From assembly GCA_949775045.1 (NCBI GenBank), contig OX459101.1, positions 14,062,347 to 14,126,346 on the forward strand: a stretch of 64,000 nucleotides of DNA. The letters are read 5' to 3'. The position numbers and the translations under genes were made by a program. Positions 11,817 to 23,300 of the stretch are shown here, in pieces (the stretch's first letter is position 1; the number at the start of each line of letters is the position of its first letter). Under the pieces are notes generated by a model. That model was not told the origin of the DNA. It saw nothing but the letters and a program-made list of their open reading frames with translations, and searched no databases. This DNA comes from Metridium senile (lineage: Eukaryota > Cnidaria > Anthozoa > Actiniaria > Metridiidae).

Positions 11817-12106
11817 AGAGCGATTTCACATAACGCATTTTAGTATGCTAATGATTAAAATACTGACATGCTAATGAGCTTTGCAAGGGTAACCATACGT
11901 ATCTATTACAAATTGCTTGCATAAATATAACAAAAATTAAGAGACAAAGTATCAGAACTGGCTGTTGTATTATAATGAGTATGTATTATATAGAACGAGA
12001 AACGAGATTGCCATATTTATTTGTGCTGTGCATGCCCCAACGCGAAGCTCATTAGCATCTTATTTTACTTATTAGCATACTAAAATGCGTTATGTGAAAT
12101 CGCTCT
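11817..12106. mobile_element. 290-bp MITE with 3-bp AAT duplication
   Basis: About 65-bp inverted repeats begin AGAGCGATTTCACATAACG at both ends. AAT flanks each side. No coding. It lies between coding block copy 2 and the LINE fragment. Confidence 0.75.
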
Positions 12107-12406
12107 AATTCAAAGAAAAACAAACACCTAACAAAATACCTAACAATAAATCCATTAATTTTCAAACAAAAAGGATGAAAAGAATGAACTGGTTCAAATT
12201 CCCCGGAGTGGCCAGAAAAAAAGGGACAAAAGGAAAAATGTACCAGCACCACTATTTTGAACAAAGGGACTTATTTAACCTATTTCAAAAGAAAAACGAA
12301 AATTTGCATATAGCAAGTTTAGATTCAATGACTTATTTTACTAGTTAAAATAGTCTACGATAATTTGGTAAATAGCAGTAAAGTTAATTGTATTTTAATA
12401 CAAAGT

Positions 12407-12751
12407 TTATACGTAAATGTTCTCTAAATCTTGATAAGAACTAATCTTTGTAGGGCAGTCGCCCTTATTTTTACAGAGAAATACCTTTCCATCCAGAGTC
12501 CAGGCGTTATACCATTTATACTGTTTGGCCTTCTTCCTTGTTTCAGCAAATAGCATCCTTTTTCGTGCAGTTAAGTTTTCATTGACGTATACATTCCTGG
12601 CGTCATTGAAAATTTTGTTGCACATATCTAGCTCCTTGAGTCCGCGTCTTCCGAAATAGATATCCGACTTGACTTTGTGCCGTAGGAACTTAACGAGTAT
12701 GGGCCTAATTCCTTTAAGTTTCACCGGGAGCCGATGTACTATATAGTACAA
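12407..12751 (-). pseudogene. LINE ORF1-like RNA-binding domain fragment
   Basis: The minus-strand frame contains VHRLPVKLKGIRPILVKFL, then KSDIYFGRRGLKELD, VYVNENLTARKRMLF and WTLDGKVFLCKNKG. This pattern matches the C-terminal nucleic-acid-binding domain of CR1/L2-type LINE ORF1 proteins, related to the baculovirus FP C-terminal domain. No start codon or upstream coiled coil is attached, so it is a fragment sitting inside element U near its right end. Confidence 0.6.
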
Positions 12752-13090
12752 ATTAGTATAATCACTTCATAATCACCTTAAAAGTTCCGAGGATAAATGA
12801 CAACTCGGTTCCCAAGTACAGCTCTCCATTGGCCATCCTTTCCATTTGATTAAGTATGTTTCATCCTGTTATAATGTTGTCCAAAATTATTCGAGTTATA
12901 CAAATTAAAACTGGAGTGAATCGAGTTGTGTTTACCTTTTTCTGCATTCTTTTTGTGATAATTCGCTCAACTATGAATTTGTGTGAATATGTTTTGACAG
13001 TCTTGTTTTTTTTTATATAAGATACCCGACAACAAATTATTTAGCTCCTTATAAAAGCCTACGTAATAGCGGCTTCTTTCCGTAGGTAAC
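12752..13090. other. Element U right interior, noncoding
   Basis: AT-rich sequence without a credible frame, leading into the right inverted terminus. Confidence 0.4.
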
Positions 13091-13167
13091 GGCGCCATCT
13101 TTGTTTTCAAATGTCATGGCGAAATCCGCTGACGTATAGCGGGCTCAGGATGACGGCTATTCCTGGC

Positions 13168-13480
13168 TATGGATATTTACAGGCCTCTTCTATAGCATTT
13201 CTAGGGTATTTAGAGGCTTCCTTTCTTTGACATGATATTTACAGGCTTTCTTAATTGCATTTGCAGGATATTTACAGTCTTTCTCCATTGTATTTGCACG
13301 ATATTACAGGCTACCTTAATTGCATTTGCAGGATATTTACATGCCTCCTTTATTGCATTTCTAGGATATTTAGAGGCTTCCTTTATTGCGTTTGCAGGAT
13401 ATTTACAGGCTTCCTCCATTGTATTTGCACGATATTTACAGGCTATGTTTATTGCATGTGCAGGGCATTTACATGGTCTT
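13168..13480 (+). repeat. 33-bp minisatellite, right part
   Basis: About nine imperfect 33-bp units continue the array of 4750-4906 beyond element U. Because 33 is a multiple of three, several frames on both strands stay open and spell 11-residue repeats such as EACKYPANAIK. This looks like a by-product rather than a gene. Confidence 0.8.
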
Positions 13481-14274
13481 TTAAGTCTGTGTACCTTCCA
13501 GCCATTTGATTTGTGAAAAATGAAAAATTGCTTTGTGTTTGTCCAATTTCAATTTTCCTTCAATTTTCCATCTTTGTTTCACGTTAATTTAAGTTGTCAT
13601 AGCAACACCAATTGAGTTGAAATTGACATCTATCAAAACTTCAATCTATGCTATCTGGTGTAAAATTCATTTTGATCAGATCAGGGAAAGTTGATCAATT
13701 CGCTACAATAACAAAGCCTAGAAGAATTACGTCAAATAGCACTACTCTGATTGACAACATATATACAAACTCTTTTGACTCAGTTGAAAATATCCAATCT
13801 GGACTTTTATACACCGACCTGACTGATCATCTTCCAGTTTTTTTGTTGCAATATAATGAGGAACAAGAAAGGAAAACAAACAAAGAAAACTTTCAGTGTG
13901 ACATAGCCCAACTGGAATGGTCGATTGTTTACGAAAGCACAAACCCTAATGATCAATACAAATATTTATTTAAGAGTGAATGGTCTGATCCCAGGTGTAA
14001 TCGATGTAGATGAGGCATGATCGTCCGGGGTGGTTTAGTCTTGAGAAAGACTGATGGTGTTGATGTCTGACGTTTCGACAACCTGAGCGGAAGTCATCTT
14101 CAGAGTAAAGAAAATGAAAAGACAGCGGTGTTATTTATGTGTCTGGTTCGTCGGTAATGTTGTTGTTGATGCGTGGGTAGGTGTTAGTCATTGTGTTAGC
14201 GGAAAGCTTGAAGTCGTTAATGAGTCTATTGTAGGAAGCCGGTAGTGTTATGCAACGGTTAAGTGGCTTTTGTT

Positions 14275-14856
14275 CTAAGCCGGTGTACCAGCTTTCAAGT
14301 AGTCGGCGTTGGTGATAGTTGGTGCAATGTGTAATGGAGGCGGCAGAGTCCCAATTAATGGAGTGGCCAGTATGTTTGTGATGTTCCGCAATGTGGTGTT
14401 AGGGTCTTTGTTTTTTGTGGCACGTTTATGTTCAGTTAGTCTCGTGTTCAAATTTCTGCCGGTCTCACCGATGTAGGTAGCGTTACAGTCGGAAGAAGCT
14501 ATTTTGTAAATAGCTCCTTGTCTGTTAATGGGTTCGTCTTTGTCCTTAACATTAGTCAATAAACGTCTTAATGTCATAGTAGGCTTGTGAGCAACGCGAA
14601 TGTTGTAGGGTTGTAATATGCGTTGAATGGTCTCAGAAGTACCTCTGATGTACGGTATGGTGGCAGTGGCTGTGGGTTGATTGTCGGTTCTGTCAGTAAG
14701 TGAAGTGTTTTTGTGAATGTTTCGTTTGACGAAATCTACATTGTAATTGTTCTTATCGAACACACTTTGCAAATATTCGTACTCGTCATGAAGTTTGTCA
14801 GATGAATCACAAACACGTTGTGCATGTCGAGTCAAAGTCTTAATACACACTGTCAC
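14275..14856 (-). pseudogene. Penelope GIY-YIG endonuclease, left copy
   Basis: The frame carries the connector MTLRRLLTNVKDKD and a GIY-YIG nuclease domain: GAIYKIASSDC, TYIGETGRNL, TRLTEHKRATKN. In Penelope elements this domain follows the reverse transcriptase and nicks the target. Downstream the family-typical HHKHTGHSINWDSAAS and ESWYTGLEQKPL are readable only in another frame, so a single-base shift follows KDPN. The same shift is present in the right copy. No reverse transcriptase is retained. Confidence 0.8.
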
Positions 14857-15004
14857 ACTGACAGACTGCTCGACCAGACATCTTACAATCCCACCTCACA
14901 CAAAGCTACCACTATTAAGAATTTGATCGTACATCAGAGGTACTTCTGAGACCATTCAACGCATATTACAACCCTGCAACATTCGCGTTGCTCACAAGCC
15001 TACT

Positions 15005-15307
15005 ATGACATTAAGACGTTTATTGACTAATGTTAAGGACAAAGACGAACCCATTAACAGACAAGGAGCTATTTACAAAATAGCTTCTTCCGACTGTAAC
15101 GCTACCTACATCGGTGAGACCGGCAGAAATTTGATTACGAGACTAACTGAACATAAACGTGCCACGAAAAACAAAGACCCTAAAACCACATTGCGGAACA
15201 TCACAAACATACTGGCCACTCCATTAATTGGGACTCTGCCGCCTCCATTACACATTGCACCAACTATCACCAACGCCGACTACTTGAAAGCTGGTACACC
15301 GGCTTAG
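15005..15307 (+). pseudogene. Penelope GIY-YIG endonuclease, right copy
   Basis: Near-identical to the left copy from MTLRRLLTNVKDK through the GIY-YIG motifs, and shares its frameshift. The sequence upstream (14880-14950) still spells LDQTSYNPTSHKATTIKNL but is joined to a frame-broken remnant of the region before RGTSE, indicating an internal deletion. Confidence 0.8.
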
Positions 15308-15714
15308 AACAAAAGCCACTTAACCGTTGCATAACACTACCGGCCTCCTACAATAGACTCATTAACGACTTCAAGCTTTCCGCTAACACAATGACTAACA
15401 CCTACCCACGCATCAACAACAACATTACCGACGAACCAGACACATAAATAACACTGCTGTCTTTTCATTTTCTTTACTCTGAAGATGACTTCTGCTCAGG
15501 TTGTCGAAACGTCAGACATCAACACCATCAGTCTTTCTCAAGACTACACCACCCCGGACGATCATGCATCATCTACAAATATTTATTTGAAATTATCACA
15601 AACTCGTTTGAAAAGCATTTTCCTACCAAAACTATTACACTAAAAAAGAAATCAACACAAAAACCATGGATAGCACAGGGAATTTTAAGATCAACTAGAC
15701 GCCCTGAGTGGCGT

Positions 15715-17001
15715 GAAGTCGGGCTGCACTGCAATGAAACTGGACTGATAAAATAAACTGAGGAAGCCTGAAAAATGTCGGTACCATTGTGAAAACGTTT
15801 GGTTCCTTTATGTTCCAGCTTCTTTCTGTCAAAATAAATTAGATCCGCACAGATCTTTGTTATAGTTTTTCTTGGAATCATCTATTCTAACTGAATAGTT
15901 ATGATATAATAAGATTTCTCAAACTTAAGAGGGATGTCCGTTTTGTCAGCGATGGGTGGTGAAAAATAGTGCGGGGAGGAGACAACCTAAAAAAAATATA
16001 GCATGAAAGGGGGTCAAGTAAAAAAAGATTAAGTGCATTGCAACTTTTCCTTTGTATAAAAAGTGAATGGTCTCTCAAACAAAACATTTATCAATGTTTG
16101 TCATAGAGTGGGTTTCTTACTGAGTGGGAAACTGACCGTACCGTACCGTACTTTTGTTAAAAACATTCGAAATTTCTGCCGTACCGTAGGCGTATCACGC
16201 CATCGCCGTTTCGCAGTCATACGAAAACCGCTCTCAGTAATAGCCTGCGTAGTAAGCGTTTCTTAGGATCCGAAGAAGCTATCAGTTTTGGGTTACGTGC
16301 GTCGCCACTTCGCTGTACTCAATCCCCCCTCCCCCTAGCTCCATTTTTGCACCACAGGTATCCCAATATGATATTCTAGAAACTTGCGATAGAAACGCTT
16401 GCTACGCAGACTACACTCGTAAGTAAAAAAACATTAAAATTATCAGGAAGTGAGAGGCACAGGAAGCCCGAAAGGAATAACGGGTGAGGAGACTTAGTTT
16501 ATCGCTTTTTTTCGGATCTCTTGCCTCAACTAGCTGATGATGCCGAATAGTTATGGAATACCTCACAAGACCCCCATGCAAGTTTTTATGCGTTTTTTTT
16601 CTGTTTAACTTTGAGACAAAATGCTCGCTTTGAACTTTTCTCGATTTTTGCAAATCTGATTAGATACTTTAATTTCAAGTTATGTAAATTGCAGTTTATT
16701 TCACTGATCTCGTTAAAAATGAATACTTTTTCATGAACTATAAATAAACATATTTAACTTTTATAAAGCTTTTATTGGATAATAAGAACCTTCATTGACT
16801 TATACATCACAAGATCTCACACATGTTAACACTTTTTCTGACTCAACTTTCAAACGTTATATTTTCATGATTTAACAAGCAACTTTTAATCGATATTTTT
16901 TTTTAATCGAGTTTATTTGTAACACAACATGTATATGATTTCAATAGAAAATGAACTTAGCAGATTTTAATAACAGGATGTCCATACAGAATACTAAGTG
17001 A
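15715..17001. other. Helentron 3' noncoding region
   Basis: No convincing coding region. A short inverted GCCCGACT/AGTCGGGC word pair links this end with the 5' terminal hairpin. The rest is AT-rich with a few G/C-rich patches (16120-16340). Confidence 0.5.
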
Positions 17002-18142
17002 CTAGTCAAATTCTAGCGACTTAACAATTTTAGTTTCATTGTCGTAAACTATTCTACATTGAATATTGAGAAGTGCTATTGAGATATCTTTCTCTGAAGA
17101 GTGGAACAGGGTCACATGTCTCTGTTCTTCAGTGCCTTCATTGTAGTGGTTAAGGAGTTGACTCAGCTCGCCAGTGAATATGGTTAGCCACACATCGCCA
17201 GTGTCATCCTCATTTGGAACGGCAACTCTTATACTAGCTTGCCTCGGACAGGACCCAATGGCCATAAACGCTTTACAGTTGGCACACTTTGGATTCTGGT
17301 CGGTAGAAGACACTTCCGTCAACATCTTACGGCAGTTTAAACATGCGTACCATGTGGAGTAATCCTTTAACATCTTGAACCTCTGTAGTGCAATGGTAGT
17401 TAAGTTGTCATCTAGTGCACCATCAGGATTGGGGAACTCTTCGTTGATTGCTTCCCATAGCGTGTCTGATGTTATAGTCAATAATTTCTTCGCATTGTAC
17501 TCCTTGACTCTTAAGTTCTTGAACGAGTAGGATCCATTAATTAGTTCCGTCTCACGTGGACTCCAGATAGTAAGCTTGACGGTCACTGAAGAAAAAAAAA
17601 TAAAGCTGATTAGTTTTCCATTACATTAAATAAGTATAGACCATATTGGAAACCATACCTGTGTGGTCGGTTATTGCTGCATCATTTAAAACTTCTAATG
17701 ATCTCCCATTGTACTGAACTGTTTTGATATTCTCTAGGTTGACCGTGAGATATCCCTTTATTGATACGAACTGTCCATGGTTGACGTTTCTTATGGTTTC
17801 TGCTGTTACAACGGGACATTCTGCATCCTCTGGTGGGGCGGCTGTCTCAAAGTTAATGTCACTGTTGCTGGCTTCTTCTACACGAGATCTTTTGTTTACA
17901 ACGATGTCCATTTCAGCAGGATTGACAATGCTAGGCTTTCGCTGAACATTCAGGAGTTTTACCGCTGTCGCCGAGGCTTGGAATCGACCAAATTTTTCTC
18001 TTAAGTTGGCATCAAAACAGACAGCTCGTTTGTACTTAGTACCGTTAGTTTGAAGATCGAAGTTGAAGTACGCAGAGGCATTTTTACTCTTGCTTTTTTT
18101 CGTGGGGGACACGTTGTGGACATAACCTAACTCCTCGCCCAT
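17002..18142 (-). CDS. RPA-like single-strand DNA-binding protein (two exons)
   Basis: Exon 1 runs 18142-17659 and exon 2 17585-17002. The 73-bp intron (17658-17586) has a GTATGG donor and a pyrimidine-rich CAG acceptor, and the join gives an in-frame TDHTVTVKLTIW. The start is the ATG at 18142 (MGEELGYVHN); the slightly longer frame begins only with GTG. The protein of about 355 residues has OB-fold-like segments (FVSIKGYLTVNL, VTVKLTIWSPRE) and a four-Cys zinc ribbon (CLNCRKML, CANCKAFM). This matches the C-terminal DNA-binding half of RPA1, which coats ssDNA during replication. RPA homologues are known passengers of Helitrons and Helentrons and may protect the displaced strand. It is co-oriented with the Rep-helicase gene. 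No stops or shifts were seen. Confidence 0.75.
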
Positions 18143-18160
18143 GATGCCGGTTGTGAACAC

Positions 18161-20311
18161 TTTTCGCGCCTTTCAGCTTTTTATACGTAAACGGAGGATC
18201 GAAAAGCGCCAATAACATCACCGAATCACCAGAAAGGGTTTTTAATCAACCAATCATATCATTCTTGAAAATGGATAGCTGTTTCCAGTTTGTAATCGAA
18301 GGATTGAAATGCGCCAATAGAATTACAAGAAAAGGTTTTTAATCCACCAATCATTCTTGATAATGTACTGTTTCCTCGAAGGTTCGCTATAAACCACAGG
18401 AATCCCAAGTGAATATTTACCACAGGGAGCCCAAGATACAGTTATTTGCTTACCTCTCGCTCTTAGCTCAGTGTACGTCAATTTAAAATGGATTGGTTAT
18501 ACGTTATTTGTTCATTTTAATACGGTAAATTATGCCAAAACACTGGAACTATTTTGCTTCTAAGTGCAGAATGATAAGAGTTATGTTTAAAACACGAAGT
18601 AAATTAATTAAGAAAGTTAAATCATTTGTTAATTTATCTCTTTTTAGCAATGCATGTACAACGTTGTTTTTTTTGCTCTTTCAGAATTTGAATTCAATGT
18701 GAATCACTTGACATAGATTTCTCACTATTTCTGTTTTTTTTTTTACGATAGGTCTTGGCTAGGCCCGGTACGTGCTTATTTTGCATCGACATTCAAGATG
18801 GCGGCGACATGCAATTTAATGATGCAGAAACGGACAGTTCTTCAGGTATAACAATTTTAATTATTAAAATCTTTTTTAATAGCTTAATTAATTTTTGTTC
18901 ATCTTTTGTCTTTTATTAAGTACATATTTTAACCGATTAGTTCGATCCGTACGTTAAATTACACTTTTTCAAAGTACTAGCTAGCTGTCCGCAGGTACGT
19001 CAATAGTCCAGTTAAGTTCAATTTTTCTAACCGGGTTTCTAACCATTTGTACACACTAAAATGATTGAAGTGTTCTTTTGAAAAACATAGCTATGTTCAT
19101 TGTAGTTGATGAAGTAACATGTACCTATAATTTATAATACCTAATATGCGAAGCTGTACGGCTATATAAGTTAATTCAGTATATAAGCTTATATACATTA
19201 ATTTTAATTCCTGTATTGATTGTAGTTATTAGCTGTAGTAGTCTATACTTATATGGTACTGGTTACTCTTTAACCTTGACTATAAACTGAGTTGAGCTGC
19301 TTAGCTCTTGTATCCAACATTGTGATGAAGCATCCATTGTATTATTGCATATATTAGCTAGTGGTTACTCTCAATCTTGAATATAATTTGAGTTGAGCTA
19401 AATAGTTCTTTTGATCAGCTTGTCATGATGAAGCATCCATTGTATTATTGGATATATCAGCTACTGGTTATAATCTCAATCTTGAATATAATTTGAGTTG
19501 AGCTAAGTAGTTCTTTTTATCAGCTTGTCATGATGAAGCATCCATTGTATTATTGGATATATCAGCTACTGGTTATAATCTCAATCTTGAATATAATTTG
19601 AGTTGAGCTAAGTAGTTCTTTTTATCAGCTTGTGATGAAGCATCCATTGTATTATTGCATATATCAGCTACTGGTTACTCTCAATCTTGAATATAATTTG
19701 AGTTAGCTAAGTAGTTCTTTTTATCAGGTTGTGATGAAGCATCCATTGTATTATTGCATATATCAGCTACTGGTTACTCTCAATCTTGAATATAATTTGA
19801 GTTGAGCTAAGTAGTTCTTTTTATCAGCTTGTGATGAAGCATCCACTGTAATTATAGCTACTTGTTACTCTCAATATTGAATATAGGCTGATCATGAGTA
19901 GAGCTGAGTAGTATAATGTATTTGGTTGATCGAAGCAATATTGTGTCATTTCAGGAAAGGTTCATGTAGTTTCTGTAAAAAGTATATTATTTCTATAGTC
20001 AGTATGAAATAGACTATGTAAGCTAATTATTGTGTTGACTGTAATTGCTCATAATTTACATAACATTGTATAATACTTCTCGAGGAGTCACTTGATGCAA
20101 TCTAATACATACCTTTAATAGTGTTGGAGATCGTCAACAGACACCGTCAGGGTGTCTTGCATGATGTATCCCACTTACTGTGGGAGAGGCTACAGGTATA
20201 AGATTTATTAATTGTTCCCTGAAATTGCAAATCAGTGTGTATTCAATATAATAATTGCAGTGGAGTTTTTAAAAATAGAAATATGGATTTGTTGTATAAT
20301 TTATTGAAAAT
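18161..20311. other. Helentron spacer with minisatellite and weak exon-like patches
   Basis: Between the RPA-like gene and the Rep-helicase stop lie AT-rich DNA, a tandem repeat (19255-19880) and two weak plus-strand exon-like patches. One starts at an ATG near 18809 and ends SSSG before GTATAA. The other spans about 20120-20196 between an AG and GTATAAG and can encode LEIVNRHRQGVLHDV. Neither could be joined to a convincing gene. Confidence 0.35.
19255..19880 (+). repeat. Minisatellite with about 100-bp unit
   Basis: About five and a half units of 99-105 bp share GATGAAGCATCCATTGTATT, GGTTACTCTCAATCTTGAA and GAGTTGAGCTAA. Unit starts at the GATGAAG word are 19324, 19427, 19532, 19634, 19733 and 19833. 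Such tandem arrays are frequent inside Helentron noncoding ends. Confidence 0.85.
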
Positions 20312-23300
20312 TTATTTTGAAATTAACGAGATTTTAATTGCTTCATGATCAGAGTAATATACTGGTACTATAGATGTACAAATATCAGTTAAGTTCCACA
20401 TTTCATTTCTTATATAAACATGGTCTAGTAAACTTCCTGATACAAATGTTGGACCTTGAACTGTTTGTGTATAACTTAATTGTTCCATACTAGTATTGAG
20501 TGTCTGAATTTCATTATGATTAAGGTAGTTTATATTGAAGTCTCCAAAAACAATATCAATTTTAAATCTGTTTAATATATTTTCTAAATTTTGTATATAT
20601 TGAGAAATAATGCGACCATTCTTGCGATACAGTAAAAGTATTTTGATGTTTAGCTGTGGTATTATAGTATGAATAACAGAGAATATTATTGCATTTATTT
20701 CGGCAAAGTAGTGATATTCTGTGATTTCAAGATGAGATTTTGAACATAGTGCTAAACTGGAATACCTATCTGAAGTGTGATCTTGCCTGAGTAGTGTAAA
20801 GGGATGTAGAGTGGTTTTTATTTCATTATCATCGGTGCTAGGTAATAATTGTGTTTCTGTAAGGCATATCATGTCAGTATCAAATAAGTTTGAATCATGT
20901 CTTATATCAACACTGTGTTTTTGCAAGGACCTGACATTTAAAAGACAAATAGTGATTGTTGAAATGTTTTCTTGACAAGCTATTGGTGGCTCAAGTGGTA
21001 GTGTTTCTCGTAATCTCTGATATTCGTTATGTACCCTTGGATCTGCTCTGACATGTTTAGCTTCTATTTGACCTAAAGTGTACAGACCATTTAAGGAACG
21101 TGAGCGACTTAAGGCAACATATACTTGTCCATAGTTAAATGACCTCTGTCTGAATAACTCAAAGCTTATTACAACCTTGTCAAGACTGAGCCCCTGAATT
21201 TTATGTATAGTGACTGCATAGGCTAATGTAATAGGAAATTGGACTCTTTGAATTTGTGGTGAGGATGGTTTACCAGGCCTTATTTTGATTTTAGCTAGAA
21301 TTGGTTCAATGGGTACAACATTGTTTTCTTTAACAAATTGATTGGTCGATTTAATGATCACATTTCTGCCAGCTTGATCATCATCAAATTTAATGTAAAT
21401 AACAGTTGTTTTTTGTGTGGTTTGGCTAACATGGATTTTAATGATAGTACCTATTTGACCATTGATAAGTCTATCTGCGATATCAATATTGCTTGTTAAC
21501 ATAACTCTTGCACTTTCTTTGACATTTATGTCATAATCTAGTCCACCAGTATCAGAACGTCCTTTTGATAATACTCTGTCAATATCAGCTTGAGATACAT
21601 TTGGAGGATACTGATCTGTTGCTCTAAGCTGAAAGATTGGTCCTGGTAACTGAGTTAGTTTGTTATTATTATGTTGATCAACAGGTTTATTTTCTGCATA
21701 TATATGTATAGCATCTGATGGATAATTTTCATCATCTGGATGTATTGATCGAGACTGAATCTGTTTAATGTCTTCTTCTGTTTGGGAAGCAGTACGAAAT
21801 CTGTTTAATATTTCAACAAATGGTTGGTCATCTTTCGAACGCATATTATCAATAAGCTCTGCCATTCTAAAAAGATGCCAGGGGTGACACAGATTATATG
21901 TATCAATATTAAAATTCTCAAATACTGGCTTTTTCTTTATTGGTGGTAACTGATAAAAATCTCCTCCTGCAATTATGCTTACCCCAGCAAATAGCTTAGA
22001 GGCAGGTGTGTCAAATATTTCTTTTAATCTTTGATGGATATGGAGTAGTGTAGTATTACCAACCATTGAAATCTCATCTACTATTATGAGTCTCAGTTCA
22101 GATAAGAAGAGTCTCAATTGTGTTCTGTTTTGGTCTGAAAGAGGTTTTAAAGTAGAACCTGCTTCTTTTGGAATACCTAGAGCTGTGTTGATAGTAGTGC
22201 CATTAATATTGATAGCAGCAACACCAGTTGGGGCCATTAAAAGAACTGATGGTAAATCAGGATTAACAGCTACATGTCTAAATGTTTTGGTAACAGTATG
22301 ATATATTGTTTTAATCAAGTGGCTCTTGCCAGCTCCACCACCTCCAGTGAGAAAAATATAGATTGGTTCAACATCCTGTGGTTTACTACAATTGATATTT
22401 TTTACTTTATTTCTACACCAGGTCAGAACATGATTAAATGTATATCGCTGTCTTTTATTTAAGGATCTCACAGAATGGCGCAGTTCATGATCAGTCATAT
22501 CTGTAGGTCGGGTATATCGAGATATTGCTGAGGCTTGATGATTATTAGACTCAGGAGATGAAGACAGATGTGAAGGTATTTGTTCATTAAATGATTCTTC
22601 AGCATCTGTTTGTTCCTCTAACTGAGAGTGAATATCGTCATTTTCTTGATCATTCATAGAATCATAACAATGGATGTTACCTTGATTGTTTCTTAGATTT
22701 TCAAGTGCCTCAGTTACAGCATCTGTATCAGGTTCAAAAATAGACCTATTATGCTCTACTATGGGTTGTTTATCAGGGTCATTAAATGTAGTTGCATATG
22801 TACCATCACTAGCTAACAGTTTATTTTCATCTCTCCATGGATAGTAAAGCATAAGTAAATGATGAAAAAATTTCTCAGGTTCTTTTTGCTTGTTTGGTGT
22901 GTGATATCTTATGACAGCCTTGACTTTTCTGCGTTTCATCATCTCATTAGTATCTATTAATCTTATTTTGTCTGGAAGTGAAGAGTCTTCATTTTCTGTA
23001 GTATGTTGTGATTCAATCAGGTTGTCAGTAAGGACCTCTGGTTGTGCATCAGTTGTCTCTTGACATTCCTTCTTATAATCTTTGTAATAATAAGCTACAA
23101 ACTGTGCCAGACATAAGTTATTTACAGAAGGGATTGAGTAAGGCCTTTTAGTATAGCGTTCTATTATGTTTGACTTATACACTTCTGTACTTTCATCATC
23201 AAGTTCTTCAAGTTCTTTTTGTGATTTTGCCATTCTTATCCTTTTGTCTGGTAAGTCAGTGCTGACAAAGATTGCAGCGGGAAATACTTTCCTCAGCCAA

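Larger units (their letters stand above)
4907..13167. mobile_element. Element U: 8.3-kb TIR transposon, inactive
   Basis: The ends are imperfect inverted repeats of about 80 bp. The left end starts GCCAGAAATAACGGTCAT and the reverse complement of the right end starts GCCAGGAATAGCCGTCAT; both then share TGAGCC, CAGCGG, CCATGA and ATGGCG blocks. Both outer flanks are the same 33-bp minisatellite, with a possible 3-bp ATG duplication. Inside, on the minus strand, are a transposase relic, two copies of a chromodomain/Lys-rich coding block and an Ulp1-like protease relic, plus two MITEs and a LINE fragment. Stops and frameshifts make the copy non-autonomous. The superfamily is not assigned. Confidence 0.7.
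13972..15588. mobile_element. Palindromic Penelope-like element insertion
   Basis: Two truncated copies of one Penelope-like element are arranged head to head. The minus-strand copy spans about 14010-14866 and the plus-strand copy about 14867-15573, and the outer ends are reverse complements (GATCGTCCGGGGTGG). A 15-bp target duplication, TACAAATATTTATTT, flanks the unit at 13957-13971 and 15574-15588 inside the LINE frame. The plus-strand copy lacks part of the segment between TTIKNL and RGTSE present in the other. A 38-base tail at 13972-14009 is not mirrored. Confidence 0.85.
13640..15698 (+). pseudogene. CR1-like LINE ORF2, endonuclease C-terminus (split)
   Basis: Frames at 13660-13971 encode the end of an APE-type endonuclease: TKPRRITSNSTTLIDNIYTN and TDHLPVF with the SDH-type His. 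After the Penelope insertion (13972-15588) the same frame resumes at 15589-15698 with ITNSFEKHFPTK and KPWIAQGILRST, the linker before the reverse transcriptase. The remainder continues at 29412 after the Helentron. The 5' part of the domain is missing. Confidence 0.8.

Noticed and set aside
13210..13516. Overlapping open frames on both strands with 11-residue repeats
   Set aside because: They follow from the 33-bp minisatellite; no start context, domain or codon bias supports a gene.
18142..18160. Longer RPA start at 18160 and similar early starts elsewhere (for example 46075, 41975, 6023)
   Set aside because: These codons are GTG or TTG. Where an in-frame ATG existed nearby I used it; elsewhere I marked the start as uncertain.
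20120..20196. Host exon on the plus strand in the Helentron spacer
   Set aside because: Good splice-like ends but only 25 codons and no joinable partner exon; left as a note.
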